Assembly (NCBI RefSeq): GCF_900111645.1
Contig: NZ_FOHQ01000001.1
Coordinates: forward strand, 62,001-126,000
Length of the DNA: 64,000 bases
Origin: Methanococcoides vulcani
Lineage (GTDB): Archaea > Halobacteriota > Methanosarcinia > Methanosarcinales > Methanosarcinaceae
Direction of reading: 5' to 3'
In this document: one piece after another, positions 8,537 to 17,359 of the stretch
Layout: every line of letters begins with the position of its first letter
Position numbering within the stretch: the stretch's first letter is position 1
The notes under the pieces: generated by a model
What the model saw: the letters and a program-made list of their open reading frames with translations, nothing else
What the model was told of the DNA's origin: nothing
Databases searched by the model: none
Position numbers and translations under genes: made by a program

Positions 8537-8772
8537 ATTACACCACCTACCTGCCAGATGATCAGTGGGAGTATCAGTACCATCAGCACTGCGAATGCGA
8601 AACCGACAATGAAACCGGTTGCAGCTGTGGCATTAACTCCGGAATCGAGCTTCTGGTTCCTTGCGATAAGCTGAGCCCTGTATCGAATTCTTTCGACAAC
8701 GTTTTCAATGGCACCCATCTGTGGGCTGATGACCATTGGGACTCCCTGTCCGGATTCTATTTCTTCTGCCAT
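8533..8772 (-). CDS. mtrF: Tetrahydromethanopterin S-methyltransferase subunit F
   Basis: 79-aa small subunit with a single C-terminal membrane helix ([20 protein letters not shown]). The N-terminal part ([30 protein letters not shown]) resembles the soluble stretch of MtrA and MtrB partners. It lies between mtrA (five bases away) and mtrG (4-bp overlap). Confidence 0.94.
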   Translation of the reverse strand: MAEEIESGQGVPMVISPQMGAIENVVERIRYRAQLIARNQKLDSGVNATAATGFIVGFAFAVLMVLILPLIIWQVGGVI

Positions 8773-8777
8773 GTCAA

Positions 8778-9503
8778 TTACCTCCCGAATAACAATAGGC
8801 CAAGTAGTGACAGCGTAATTGCAAGACCGATCATAATACCTTCGACCTTACCTGCGTGTACACCTGCGTGGTACTTGTTCCAGTTACCGGCAATGACCAT
8901 TTCCCTGTCAATATCAAGGATCCTGTGCCTGACTGTAGCGAGCTCTGCTGCCATTGGCTTAAGTCCGCCAGCCTCTTCTTCCTCTTCGCCGCCACCTTCG
9001 CCTACTTCGACGACCATAGGATCGGCATCAAAGGCACCAGGGTCTTTTGCTACACATTCCTTGATCTTTGCAACGATCTGTCCCATATCTTCGGTACCGA
9101 CCATGTCTATAGGCTCTACCTGCTGCTGGAGCCTTTCGACTGCTTCATCGGTCAGGTTCTCAACATAAGGTATCGCACCTGTTGCTCCAACAATACGGTT
9201 GTCACTGACACCGTTCTTGTGGATCATCATGAATGCTTCACCGGTAATGTGTCCCTTTACTTCAGATCCTGTTACAATGAGGAATCTGATGTTAGGGTTT
9301 GAGATGATCTGTGCAACTACTTTTTCCAGACCAAGGTTCTCTGTTTTACATGGACCTGTGATAGCAGCTCCTGCTTCTAATTGAGGTGCGCCTGGCAGGT
9401 GTGATCCAAGGGTGATGACTGCGACGCAGTTCTTTACGTCTCCTACTTCATATTCACCTTTCAGGGTTGGCCAGCCATCTGCTGGTTCTCTTTTATCTGC
9501 CAT
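8778..9503 (-). CDS. mtrA: Tetrahydromethanopterin S-methyltransferase subunit A (corrinoid protein)
   Basis: 241-aa corrinoid-binding subunit; the prosthetic group is held on the cytoplasmic domain through a histidine ligand and the protein is anchored by one C-terminal helix ([19 protein letters not shown]). The conserved core is visible ([58 protein letters not shown]). A glutamate-rich linker ([13 protein letters not shown], about residues 169-181) joins domain and anchor. mtrB ends one base before its start. Confidence 0.96.
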   Translation of the reverse strand: MADKREPADGWPTLKGEYEVGDVKNCVAVITLGSHLPGAPQLEAGAAITGPCKTENLGLEKVVAQIISNPNIRFLIVTGSEVKGHITGEAFMMIHKNGVSDNRIVGATGAIPYVENLTDEAVERLQQQVEPIDMVGTEDMGQIVAKIKECVAKDPGAFDADPMVVEVGEGGGEEEEEAGGLKPMAAELATVRHRILDIDREMVIAGNWNKYHAGVHAGKVEGIMIGLAITLSLLGLLLFGR

Positions 9504-9504
9504 A

Positions 9505-9828
9505 TTAGAATCCTCCGATCAGACTGAGTATGTAAAGGGCCAGTGCGACCATACCTGAGAATACAAGACCGACAACAACTCCGTAGAAAGTGTTTCCGTA
9601 GAAACCTGCTTTGAGTGATGTCTGCTCCCTTCCTGGGTATGAGCTCAACAGCTTCCTGTCAGGTGCGAGTGAATTGATAAGATCGTCAGCGATCTTGTCA
9701 AGCTCATCGATCTGTTCCATGATAGGGTCCATTGAGTAACAGATGATGTCTTCACGCTCTTCTGCAAGGACTGATGTAAGTGGGTCCAGTACAAGATGTG
9801 CTTCTGGTGCTACATGTACCATGCTCAT
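9505..9828 (-). CDS. mtrB: Tetrahydromethanopterin S-methyltransferase subunit B
   Basis: 107-aa subunit with a helical soluble part ([22 protein letters not shown]) and a C-terminal membrane helix ([23 protein letters not shown]). It overlaps mtrC by 4 bp and precedes mtrA by one base. Typical length and sequence. Confidence 0.95.
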   Translation of the reverse strand: MSMVHVAPEAHLVLDPLTSVLAEEREDIICYSMDPIMEQIDELDKIADDLINSLAPDRKLLSSYPGREQTSLKAGFYGNTFYGVVVGLVFSGMVALALYILSLIGGF

Positions 9829-10637
9829 TCTAATTCCTCCTCAGTTGGCAGGAGACCCGTTCCAATTACCTTGTAAGCGTCCCTGTTAACGAGCTCAACG
9901 TATTTCCTGAATGCAACATACCACAGGGCAAGACCGATCATGATCGTTGGTATGGCTGATGCATCTTCTGATACAGTTGCAACGATACCTGCAACGACCA
10001 TTGCGATCGCAGCCTTCTCAACACCTGTTGTGAGTGTTCTGTCCTGCTGTTCATCAGGGCCAAGGTTTGCATTGAATGGGTGCAGAATTGCCATACCGCC
10101 TGCGATGAAGATCACAGCGATGTATCCTGTTGCGACAACGGTTTCCAGTACAGCATCGAACATGAAAGTTCCTGTCATTGCGACACTGAGTCCGATGATG
10201 GTAAGTGCGCCTGCACCAGCGATCTCTGTCATGGACTGCTCCATAATAGGAATGCCCATTCCAAGAACCTTGTTAGCGAGTGCACCAATGACGAGTCCAA
10301 TGATGGATGCTGTTATGAATGCGACGATAGGTCCGGCAATGCCACCAACGGCAAGTCCGAACAGAGATGCAACGACTCCCATACCAAGTGCCATCATACC
10401 GATGGATGGTACACCGGTACCAAGACCGTAGCTTGCTACACGTCTTACTGCTGCGCAGCCCCACACGATCGCACAGATTGCTCCAAGAGCACCAATAAAT
10501 GCGAATGCTGGTCCTGCAGCCTGTACAAGGAAATGTCCTGCGTATGCTGCAATAAGTCCGCCAAGTACTCCGACAGCGATTAATTTGTTCTGTGGAATTC
10601 CTCCGGTGGCTTCTCCACCAGCTCCTCCTGCTGACAT
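9825..10637 (-). CDS. mtrC: Tetrahydromethanopterin S-methyltransferase subunit C
   Basis: 270-aa integral membrane subunit, with glycine- and alanine-rich helices through nearly its whole length ([39 protein letters not shown] and others, about seven segments). MtrC, MtrD and MtrE form the membrane part that couples methyl transfer to Na+ movement. It lies one base after mtrD and overlaps mtrB by 4 bp. Confidence 0.96.
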   Translation of the reverse strand: MSAGGAGGEATGGIPQNKLIAVGVLGGLIAAYAGHFLVQAAGPAFAFIGALGAICAIVWGCAAVRRVASYGLGTGVPSIGMMALGMGVVASLFGLAVGGIAGPIVAFITASIIGLVIGALANKVLGMGIPIMEQSMTEIAGAGALTIIGLSVAMTGTFMFDAVLETVVATGYIAVIFIAGGMAILHPFNANLGPDEQQDRTLTTGVEKAAIAMVVAGIVATVSEDASAIPTIMIGLALWYVAFRKYVELVNRDAYKVIGTGLLPTEEELE

Positions 10638-10638
10638 C

Positions 10639-11358
10639 TTATAGACCTCCTATTGCCAGTACACCAACAAATGCGCACATCAATGTTGCTACAAAGGATG
10701 CGAAAACTGCCTTTGGCCATTTCTTGAACTTAGGGTCGTGGAATCCTTCGATGGTTCCTCCAATGTTGTATGAAGGGATTACCGCATTCACGAAGAAGAT
10801 ACCTACTGCGAATATACTTGCGAGTGCTACAAGGTCACTCTGGCTCAGGCCTGTGCTTGTGTTCATAAGTGAGTAGTATATGGTCGCTCCACCAATACCT
10901 CCGAGAGCTCCACCGATAACACCACTTACGTATGATACGGTTGGAAGTCCGTGTCCCTCTGTACCCTGGGATACATAGAGGTCCTGCCTGTCCTTTGTGA
11001 TCGGGTCATAGTCTACCTTTGCAGATGCCGGTGGTACACCAACACCATAAACGTATACCAATGTACCAACGATCATTGTCACAGCGATCATGATCATTGC
11101 ACCGACCGCGCCTGATGCGACCACCAGTGCAAAACTGTCACTGACGTTCATAACTGCTCCTGCGGTGACAAGTCCGGTAAGACCTGCTCCTGCAGCCAGC
11201 TGGACAGTACCGGTACCAATACCTGTTGCCTGTGCCATAGCTGCAGGTGCTCCACCTACAGGTACGAAGTGAACACTCCATGAAATTAACATGCCACCAA
11301 GGGTGACCATTACTATGTATAATATATTCTCTGCGAGAATTCCTGCTATATCTATCAT
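10639..11358 (-). CDS. mtrD: Tetrahydromethanopterin S-methyltransferase subunit D
   Basis: 239-aa membrane subunit with about six hydrophobic segments and the conserved MtrD stretch SWSVHFVPVGGAPAAMAQAT followed by GIGTGTVQLAAGAGLTGLV. The cytoplasmic loop DPITKDRQDLYVSQGTEGHG is typical of the family. It overlaps mtrE by 4 bp. Confidence 0.96.
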   Translation of the reverse strand: MIDIAGILAENILYIVMVTLGGMLISWSVHFVPVGGAPAAMAQATGIGTGTVQLAAGAGLTGLVTAGAVMNVSDSFALVVASGAVGAMIMIAVTMIVGTLVYVYGVGVPPASAKVDYDPITKDRQDLYVSQGTEGHGLPTVSYVSGVIGGALGGIGGATIYYSLMNTSTGLSQSDLVALASIFAVGIFFVNAVIPSYNIGGTIEGFHDPKFKKWPKAVFASFVATLMCAFVGVLAIGGL

Positions 11359-12260
11359 GCAGCGACCTCCTCGTCTTCCTTGTAAGGTCCGTATGCCTCA
11401 CGTGCTGCTACTTCGATCCTTCTGTTCCAGATGATCATAAGTAGTACAAGAACTACTCCTGCTACAACTGAAAGCCATCCCCATGTGATGCTTATTGCAG
11501 GATCAAATACGGCTGTTACCCAACCGCTTAAGAAAACGGTCATACCGAATGCGAGACCCGTTACTGGTCCTCCGAACTTTGCACAGAACCATGAGTTGTC
11601 GATACCGTTACGAAGTCCTGATTCTGCTTTCCTCACAATGTTACCGGAGTTTGCAGCGTTAAGACCTGATCCGAACTCGACGTTCTGGAATTCACGTTCT
11701 GCACCATAGTGAACATCACCAGTTGATGAACCGATAGCTCCGACAGTGATTCCCCAAATGAATGCAATTAGTGCAAGTGGGAATGGATGCCCGAGAACAG
11801 CTACCATGATGTATGATACAACAAGGATACAGAATGTTGTAATGAATGCATATCCCATGATCACCGGCGTGTGTGATCGGATAATATCAAGATATATTGG
11901 TTGTTTGAAACGCTTCTGACTTGCAGTACGTCCCATGTAAGACGTAATAGCATATGTTCCATGTACTGCTGTAGCAATGAGCGCACCAACAGCGATAGCA
12001 AAGACCACGGACAGACCAGCGGTCATCAATACAGATGCCACGGTTCCGCCAATAGCGCAGATCAATGCATTCGATGGTGGTTCACCGGATATTGCTTTGT
12101 TATAGATCCTGTGTGGGTACATCATCTGGGGTGCTAATTGCACTTGTGAATTAGGGTTACTCTGAGATCCGACATCAGATTCAAGATCCTCAGTTGTGCC
12201 AGCAATAGTTGCGGCAGCACCCATAAGTGCTAAAACACCCATGCCCATGAGTGGTTCCAT
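11355..12260 (-). CDS. mtrE: Tetrahydromethanopterin S-methyltransferase subunit E
   Basis: 301-aa membrane subunit and first gene of the mtr operon. It has about six or seven membrane segments and the family motifs MYPHRIYNKAISGEPPSNAL and GSSTGDVHYGAEREFQNVEF. The start at 12260 is fixed by a strong ribosome site (GGAAGGAGG) about 8-16 bases upstream on the reverse strand. Confidence 0.96.
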   Translation of the reverse strand: MEPLMGMGVLALMGAAATIAGTTEDLESDVGSQSNPNSQVQLAPQMMYPHRIYNKAISGEPPSNALICAIGGTVASVLMTAGLSVVFAIAVGALIATAVHGTYAITSYMGRTASQKRFKQPIYLDIIRSHTPVIMGYAFITTFCILVVSYIMVAVLGHPFPLALIAFIWGITVGAIGSSTGDVHYGAEREFQNVEFGSGLNAANSGNIVRKAESGLRNGIDNSWFCAKFGGPVTGLAFGMTVFLSGWVTAVFDPAISITWGWLSVVAGVVLVLLMIIWNRRIEVAAREAYGPYKEDEEVAA

Positions 12261-12445
12261 TTATTTATCCTCCTTCCTAGTTCTAAATCGATATGTATAA
12301 GTGCGAAATACTGCACGTCCTTCGATAATTCAGCCATGTCTATAATTATGGCATAGACTAACGTAAGATGGTGGGGATTATCTGAAATCCTTCATAAACC
12401 TTTCGGAACTTTCCTGAAAAAAGGCGGTGCTGACAGGAGGGATCC
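12261..12445 (-). promoter_or_regulatory. mtr operon leader and likely promoter region
   Basis: The 185 bases between the small Cys-rich gene and mtrE hold a strong ribosome site next to mtrE. A candidate BRE/TATA pair (CGAAAGGTTTATGAAGG on the reverse strand, about 12404-12388) would give a leader of roughly 100 bases. A second AT-rich candidate (CATAATTATAGAC) lies nearer the gene at about 12350-12338. Which one is used cannot be told from sequence. Confidence 0.35.
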
Positions 12446-12832
12446 TCATTCCCTTCTGTCAAATCTCATTATGTAAATGTCAGGCCTTGGCTGTTTTCCA
12501 CTTCCTCTTCCAAAGTCCATGTAGCAGCTGTTACAAAGTACACGTGCATTGATCGAAGCGATCTCTGATGTGCCGGGAATTAGGCGCGCAAAAAGAAAAG
12601 ACGGTTCAATATCAAGTGAAGTCACCGTATCCGTAAGGTACTTTAGTATGTGTTCCTCAAAGACCTCCAGGTCATCCAGTTGAAGTCCTCTTGTGTTGAT
12701 CGTGACTCCTCCGCATCCGCATGGGAGTGCGAAAGCATCCATCTCTATCAGGAACACAGGGACCCCTAAAAGTTCCCGCAGGTTGTTTTCCAGGGATGTG
12801 CGCGCTTTCAGCAATTCTTGTGTCATGCTCAT
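12446..12832 (-). CDS. Small Cys-motif protein upstream of mtr, function unknown
   Basis: 128 aa, mostly soluble alpha/beta. Two cysteine pairs stand out: PCGCGG (about residues 37-42) and CNSCYM (about 103-108), which together could bind zinc or an Fe-S cluster. I do not recognise a named family with certainty. Its start overlaps the upstream U32 gene by 4 bp (ATGA), so the two are coupled, and it points towards mtrE 185 bases on. This suggests, but does not show, a job connected with the methyltransferase or its cofactors. Confidence 0.75.
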   Translation of the reverse strand: MSMTQELLKARTSLENNLRELLGVPVFLIEMDAFALPCGCGGVTINTRGLQLDDLEVFEEHILKYLTDTVTSLDIEPSFLFARLIPGTSEIASINARVLCNSCYMDFGRGSGKQPRPDIYIMRFDRRE

Positions 12833-13863
12833 GTTCTATCTCCTATTGATCCCAGTGGAATTTTCCGGATCTCCTCTCCACTTCCGGAATATGTATATAT
12901 CACCTTTTCAGCAAGGCGCTTGCAGTAGCCGCATTTGTGGCATACCTTATCACATTTTTTCCATTGCTCGATGGCACCGTCCAGTTCCCTGTTTGGTATG
13001 TAAAATGTGTCTTTGAGATCCTTTATGCTGTCCAGCAGGTCCATAAGATTGCCATCATATCTTTCATTTGCGTACGCTTCCACATTATTGAGGATCCAGT
13101 TAACGAAATGAGTGCGCCCTCCGATCTTGAAGGTATCAGTGATATGTTTGTATTCTTTCAGGTCCTCGGGCCTGATCCATGGTGATTTAATGATCTGCTG
13201 TGGGTCCTTTATCCTCAGGGAAAGGCACTTGTAGTAATAATAATCGTCAAGGACGTTCGGCTTAGGTCCGGGTCCGTTGGCATGTGAAAAGAAATTGAAG
13301 TGGGCGTACCTGAAAGGGCACTGGTAAAGGCATGCTTCGTTGACGAGCAGCTTGAGCTTGCATGAGACCGTATCCCTTATAGCTTCCAGCTTGTCGAAAT
13401 GCCTGTTCACCGCAGGGTCCACTACAATGGTCGTAGCTCCCAATTGCTCATAGAACTCTGCCTTTTGCGGTGTGTCCACGAATGAAAGTACTGAGACCAC
13501 TACATCCATGTCATAATCCTTTGCCAGCATTTCCACAAGGTATGGGTCGGCAACGGTTATCGAATCGATCCCGATGCTGTTCAGCTTATCGAAATACCAG
13601 TCTATAGCGCGGTAACCTTCAGGGGTAAGGTGCTGTCCACCCATGCAGGAGCTGTTCAGCACGATCTCCATTTTGACGCCTTTTGAATGTGCGTACTCGG
13701 TCTGTTGCGCTATCTCCTCGAGTTTCGGGGCACTCAGGTTTGTCCTGCCGGTCCCTACATATTCGGGGGATCCCGCCATGTATACTGCGTATATATTATC
13801 AGAGCCCGCTAAAAGCTCCTCAAGTCCTTCAAAATGACCGATGTGTGGTACATACAGCTTCAT
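12829..13863 (-). CDS. Peptidase U32-family protein (Fe-S type)
   Basis: Member of the U32 family, many of which are not proteases but Fe-S enzymes in RNA or cofactor hydroxylation. Family features seen: N-terminal strand MKLYVPHIGHF, EIVLNSSCMGG, VADPYLVEML, LLVNEACLYQCPFRYAHFNF, and a C-terminal cysteine cluster (CDKVCHKCGYCKRLAEK). I place the start at the ATG at 13863 because family proteins begin at this MKL strand; an in-frame ATG at 13941 would add 26 unconserved residues and leave only 16 bases to the divergent gene. It is coupled by a 4-bp overlap to the small Cys protein upstream of mtr. Substrate unknown. Confidence 0.85.
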   Translation of the reverse strand: MKLYVPHIGHFEGLEELLAGSDNIYAVYMAGSPEYVGTGRTNLSAPKLEEIAQQTEYAHSKGVKMEIVLNSSCMGGQHLTPEGYRAIDWYFDKLNSIGIDSITVADPYLVEMLAKDYDMDVVVSVLSFVDTPQKAEFYEQLGATTIVVDPAVNRHFDKLEAIRDTVSCKLKLLVNEACLYQCPFRYAHFNFFSHANGPGPKPNVLDDYYYYKCLSLRIKDPQQIIKSPWIRPEDLKEYKHITDTFKIGGRTHFVNWILNNVEAYANERYDGNLMDLLDSIKDLKDTFYIPNRELDGAIEQWKKCDKVCHKCGYCKRLAEKVIYTYSGSGEEIRKIPLGSIGDRT

Positions 13864-13896
13864 TGGAACTTTGTTATCGGGTGACTTTAGATAAGG

Positions 13897-13925
13897 ATTT
13901 TGGTTTGTTCGTCCCGGACCAAAAT
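13897..13925. promoter_or_regulatory. 8-bp inverted repeat between divergent genes
   Basis: ATTTTGGT (13897-13904) and ACCAAAAT (13918-13925) are exact inverted copies 13 bases apart. They lie between the U32 gene (reverse, from 13863) and the isomerase-like gene (forward, from 13958). TTATTAAA just to the right (about 13928-13935) is 24-30 bases before the forward ATG and could be its TATA box, so a protein on the repeat could control both genes. Confidence 0.4.
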
Positions 13926-13957
13926 AGTTATTAAAGCCCATTTTCGTTCTAATTGAT

Positions 13958-14767
13958 ATGATGATAGGTGCGTCTTCCTTTGCAGGTGAGCTAAGGGAAC
14001 TGGATGGTCATGTACAGTCAGTTGAGCTTTATATGCCAAAACTTGGTGTCTATGAAGGTTCAAAACTTCAAAAGGGCAGGCTGGAGATGATCCTGGATGA
14101 GCTTTCAACATGTGACCTTCAAACATCCATGCATGCACACTATTTTGCGGATGTTCCCACGTATCCTAAAGAACTTGTTGTGGACACTGCTTCAATGGAC
14201 AAAACACACTTCTCCTTGATGGAGGAATGTATAGGACTTGCAGGTAAACTTGGTACAAAAGCTGTGGTACTCCATCCCGGAAGGGTCGGTGATGACAGGG
14301 AAAGATCACTGGGGAGGATGACGTCCAATCTCCGGCAGCTTGCAGCATTTGCATCTGAGAACAATGTAATGCTCGGACTTGAGAACAAGGAAGCGACCGA
14401 TCCCGGGAACCTTTGCTGTGAGGCAGAAGAACTGTTAAGGGTGGTCGATGCTGTGGATTCTCCAAACCTCGGTGTGACCTTTGATGTAGGGCACGCAAAT
14501 CTGACCTGTGGCGGTGATCCTGAAAAACTGGCTGATTTTGTGAAAACCATCTCGGAACACGTGGTTCATGTACACTTACACGATAACTACGGTTTCTGGA
14601 CTTCCAATTATGACGGTGATGAACACATGGCACCCGGAAGCGGTACAATTGATTACTCGGTCCTGAAAGGACTCAAAGAATACAATGGGATATTCAATCT
14701 GGAAGTGTTTTCCCTGGATGATGTTCTTGCCGGGAAAAAAGTGATAGATAAATACGTGAGGCCGTAA
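13958..14767 (+). CDS. Xylose-isomerase-like TIM barrel protein (sugar phosphate isomerase/AP endonuclease 2 family)
   Basis: 269 aa, single TIM barrel of the AP_endonuc_2 family. Metal-ligand motifs are visible in order: SMHAHYF, AVVLHPGRVG, LGLENKE, GVTFDVGHANL, VVHVHLHDNYG and GSGTIDY, consistent with a divalent-metal isomerase or epimerase; the substrate cannot be read. There is no ribosome site before the ATG pair at 13958/13961, so a leaderless message is likely. Transcribed away from the U32 gene. Confidence 0.82.
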   Translation: MMIGASSFAGELRELDGHVQSVELYMPKLGVYEGSKLQKGRLEMILDELSTCDLQTSMHAHYFADVPTYPKELVVDTASMDKTHFSLMEECIGLAGKLGTKAVVLHPGRVGDDRERSLGRMTSNLRQLAAFASENNVMLGLENKEATDPGNLCCEAEELLRVVDAVDSPNLGVTFDVGHANLTCGGDPEKLADFVKTISEHVVHVHLHDNYGFWTSNYDGDEHMAPGSGTIDYSVLKGLKEYNGIFNLEVFSLDDVLAGKKVIDKYVRP

Positions 14768-14844
14768 AAATTAGTTTAAGTTACAATCTTTAAAGAACTG
14801 TTTTAAATAACGGTTAATGTCACAATGATTCATTCTTTAGAACT

Positions 14845-15255
14845 TTATATCTTGTAATCAGGTGGCACTACAAGAACAAGGATGTCGGACATCTGAAGCA
14901 CTTTCTGTGTGACAGAACCCATTATCTTCTTGATACCGGTCTGCCCGCGTGTCCCAATGATTATCCTGTCAACTTTATGGATCCTTGCAGTTTTGACTAT
15001 CTTTTCCGGCGCATTGCCATCCACGATCTCGGCGTGAAGCTTTGATCCTTCACATCCCATTGAGACCAGTTCCTCTTTTATGGAACTTATGACCTGTTCT
15101 GCACCGGTCTCACGCCAGGTCTTCCTTCCAAGCCCTTTATCTTCGACCACATGGACTATTACTATCTCTGCATTATGTTTCGTTGCGATCCTGCCCGCAA
15201 CTTTTGCTGCGTTCCTTGAATATGTGGAACCGTCCGTGGGTAGTAATAGTTTCAT
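14845..15255 (-). CDS. Universal stress protein (UspA family)
   Basis: About 136 aa from the ATG at 15255 (MKLLLPTDGSTYSRNAAKVA). It has the ATP-binding Usp signature GTRGQTGIKKIMGSVTQKV near the C terminus, so it is probably of the nucleotide-binding type. An earlier in-frame start at 15273 adds six residues before the beta-1 strand and is less likely. Converges with the isomerase-like gene; the 77 bases between the stops show nothing notable. Confidence 0.9.
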   Translation of the reverse strand: MKLLLPTDGSTYSRNAAKVAGRIATKHNAEIVIVHVVEDKGLGRKTWRETGAEQVISSIKEELVSMGCEGSKLHAEIVDGNAPEKIVKTARIHKVDRIIIGTRGQTGIKKIMGSVTQKVLQMSDILVLVVPPDYKI

Positions 15256-15427
15256 ATAATTTTGGGTTAGCATTGAATGTATTTAAGTTATTGGATTTCA
15301 CATTCATGGCAATTTCTTCCGAATGTTTCCCGGACCGGTCAATGCTATTACTTATGCACATCAGCATATGAAAAAGTGTAAAGCGGATGGATCTTTCATC
15401 CTCTATGTGTCGTATTTGTGTGAGCTA

Positions 15428-15871
15428 TCACAATATATCCATTTCCATAACGATATTTCCATCTGAAACTGTAAAAGGTATGCTCTCTTTTGGATAATCG
15501 ACACACGCTCCCTGTATGCCTTGCCCACTCCCCGCATCAAAGGTTGTCCGGCATCTGTCACAAATAAGAATGTCATTGTCAAGGCTAAAACCAATTGATC
15601 CGCAGGGAGGGCAAACATTAGATCGGACCATGATGTCGTCCCCAAGCCTGTAAGCCATGACTGCTATCTCCCCGGTTGTTGTTTTCACTTTGAAGTGCGT
15701 ATTTATCTTTTCATCTATGGTCTGAACAGGGATCACAACCGTATTATCGATCACCTGTGGTTCTATCCATGTCGCAGTAACAGGGATCGTCGAGGTTGTT
15801 GCCTGTGCATCATTATCAAGACATTCGGCAGTATCTCTTCTATCTGCCGACTCATTTCCGATACAGGACAA
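15428..15871 (-). pseudogene. DUF2318 C-terminal domain, probably a relic without its signal peptide
   Basis: The C-terminal half matches DUF2318 Fe-S/metal membrane-associated proteins: RSNVCPPCGSIGFSL, LICDRCRTTFDA and GIQGACVDYPKESIPF. Family members normally start with a signal or anchor sequence. Here the first 35 residues (MSCIGNESADRRDTAE...) are instead an out-of-frame reading of the permease relic it overlaps. The reading frame is intact from about residue 35 on, so a truncated product is possible, but I read it as one side of a deletion junction. Confidence 0.6.
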
Positions 15872-16194
15872 TCATTACATAGGGCACGGATCTCGATACT
15901 GCTGACCTTGCCTTCCTTGTCAAGAAGTTTCTGCGAGACCAGAAGAGGCATTATAATATAGCCATCTTCTTCCCCGCCGGTACTCTCAATAATACCTTTT
16001 ACTTCAAGGTCCATAACAATTCCATTTCTTTCAAGCGCAAGGGTCGATCCGGTAGCGAGGCCAAGCGGAGTTGCGATATCCTGTCCCAGTAGAATTTCCA
16101 TGCCTTCGGGATCAGAAAGCCATTCCCCGTTTATATTCCACCATGATTTGAGTATTTTCTCTTTTGAAATTGATCTCATCTCATTGTGACTCAT
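15763..16194 (-). pseudogene. Relic of an FtsX/MacB-type ABC permease (periplasmic domain only)
   Basis: The 143-aa reading resembles part of the extracytoplasmic domain of FtsX/MacB-like permeases: WWNINGEWL, EILLGQDIATPLGLATGSTL, VKGIIESTGGEEDGYIIMPL and SSIEIRALCNDCPVSEMSRQIEEILPNV. None of the four membrane helices of a permease is present, and the last 17 residues (LIMMHRQQPRRSLLLRHG) look like frameshifted sequence. It runs into the DUF2318 relic in another frame. ABC permeases of this kind often neighbour DUF2318 genes, so one deletion through a former transporter locus explains both. Confidence 0.55.
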
Positions 16195-16319
16195 GATATG
16201 TGATTGAAAATAATTTTATACGCTTCTAATATCTCCTTTATTGTGCTAAGCTTAACCACCATAAGAAAGTATTTATCTGGTTGCAATACATTTATGTTAC
16301 CGGTCATTGAGGGAATGAA

Positions 16320-16784
16320 ATGAACAAATATGAGAAATTCACAAAACTGGAGCATAAGAGCTATTCAGATGTGACACGCTTCCTGAAACAGACCACTCAT
16401 CTGACTGCACGTGAATGGATCATTGCCCGCTTATGTGCAGACTTCAAGAATCTTTCAAACCGTTCCGAAATGACCTGGATTGGTCAGAACCTACCTGATC
16501 TGGTCCCATTCGTGGATGAGCCGTACACAAGGCAGGAGGTCTCTAATGCACATGCTGCTTTCAAGCATAAGGTCCAGCGCAGTGGAACAACCTTCTTTTA
16601 TGCTTATTATGCCGGACTTATCAGTAAAGAGGAAATGATCCTGATCATCCATAAGATCGTGACAGACCTCCAAAAACTGATCGAGACCGAGAACGGGGAA
16701 GTGTCCGATGAGCATATGACCGATGTGCAAATGTTGGTGGCAGATGCGTTGCACAGGATCAATGAGTCTCTTGATCTGGATTGA
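16320..16784 (+). CDS. DUF5806-like conserved archaeal protein
   Basis: 154 aa, soluble and helical. The stretches YSDVTRFLKQTTHLTAREW, IARLCADFKNLS and MTWIGQNLPDLVPFVDEPYT resemble a conserved euryarchaeal family that I recall as DUF5806; function unknown. The start at 16320 has a GAGGGA ribosome site. It stands alone, followed by the hairpin elements. Confidence 0.7.
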   Translation: MNKYEKFTKLEHKSYSDVTRFLKQTTHLTAREWIIARLCADFKNLSNRSEMTWIGQNLPDLVPFVDEPYTRQEVSNAHAAFKHKVQRSGTTFFYAYYAGLISKEEMILIIHKIVTDLQKLIETENGEVSDEHMTDVQMLVADALHRINESLDLD

Positions 16785-16854
16785 TGTGCTGTCCACAATT
16801 CATTGCAAAGCATATTATCATTTTAAATAAGGTTTATTATTCAAACCCATTATT

Positions 16855-16965
16855 ATTTATGCTATGAACCTTTCTATGGTTTGTGTTACAACCGCTCCCA
16901 TCGTACTTCCTTTCCATCTGATTCCCAACCTATTCACTTTAGATGGGAGCACCTCCTGTTTCTAA
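16855..16965 (+). ncRNA. Putative small RNA, copy 1 of a tandem pair
   Basis: A 9-bp perfect inverted repeat, GCTCCCATC (16894-16902) and GATGGGAGC (16942-16950), encloses a 39-base loop and is followed by ACCTCCTGTTTCT, with exposed ACCTCC and a short T-rich tail. ATTATTTATGCTATG (about 16853-16867) is a TATA-like element at the distance expected for a start near 16882. The same arrangement recurs at 17.14-17.28 kb. There is no convincing reading frame. Strand is chosen from the TATA position and T-rich end. Confidence 0.5.
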
Positions 16966-17136
16966 TCACAAATTTTGTAAGTGTTAAATGGTTTTCATGT
17001 TTTGCATGTTTTTCACTTCAAAAAAATTGTCCGTACTTACTATATAGGTCGTTAGATGCCGATATCGTTCAGATGTGCTTATCTCTAATCACATCAACTT
17101 ATCCCTTAGAATAATATAACTTATCTAAAAGCATTA

Positions 17137-17284
17137 CTATTTATACTATAATGCATTTCTATGTGTAGTTCTATGTGTTGTCTTCCAACAGCTCCCATCA
17201 GGCTTCCTTCAGTTCTGATTTCCAAACCCATTTTCATCACCGATGGGAGCGACTCCTTTTCTTGAAGACAGCTTTCTTTTTTTA
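17137..17284 (+). ncRNA. Putative small RNA, copy 2 of a tandem pair
   Basis: The same 9-bp stem, GCTCCCATC (17191-17199) and GATGGGAGC (17242-17250), is separated by 42 bases and followed by GACTCCTTTTCTTG and a T run (TTTCTTTTTTT, 17273-17283). Upstream, CTATTTATACTATAATG (17137-17153) closely matches the TATA-like element of copy 1. Loop bases such as CTTCCTT and TCTGATT-CC-AACC are conserved between copies although the linkers differ. Between the copies (about 16985-17130) no gene is seen; TCTAATCACA occurs at 16971 and again at 17084. Confidence 0.5.
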
Positions 17285-17359
17285 TGCACTTATAAAGAAC
17301 TGAACGTAAAAAAGACGACAATGTATTTATCGAGAGACCCTTTTTACTATATCGATACA

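Noticed and set aside
8509-11272. Long frames on the forward strand opposite the mtr genes
   Set aside because: They are shadows of the strongly conserved mtr genes, rich in Ser/Thr/Cys and without any family pattern or ribosome sites.
13864-13941. Longer start for the U32 protein at 13941
   Set aside because: The extra 26 residues are unlike the family, lack a ribosome site and would leave 16 bases for two divergent promoters.
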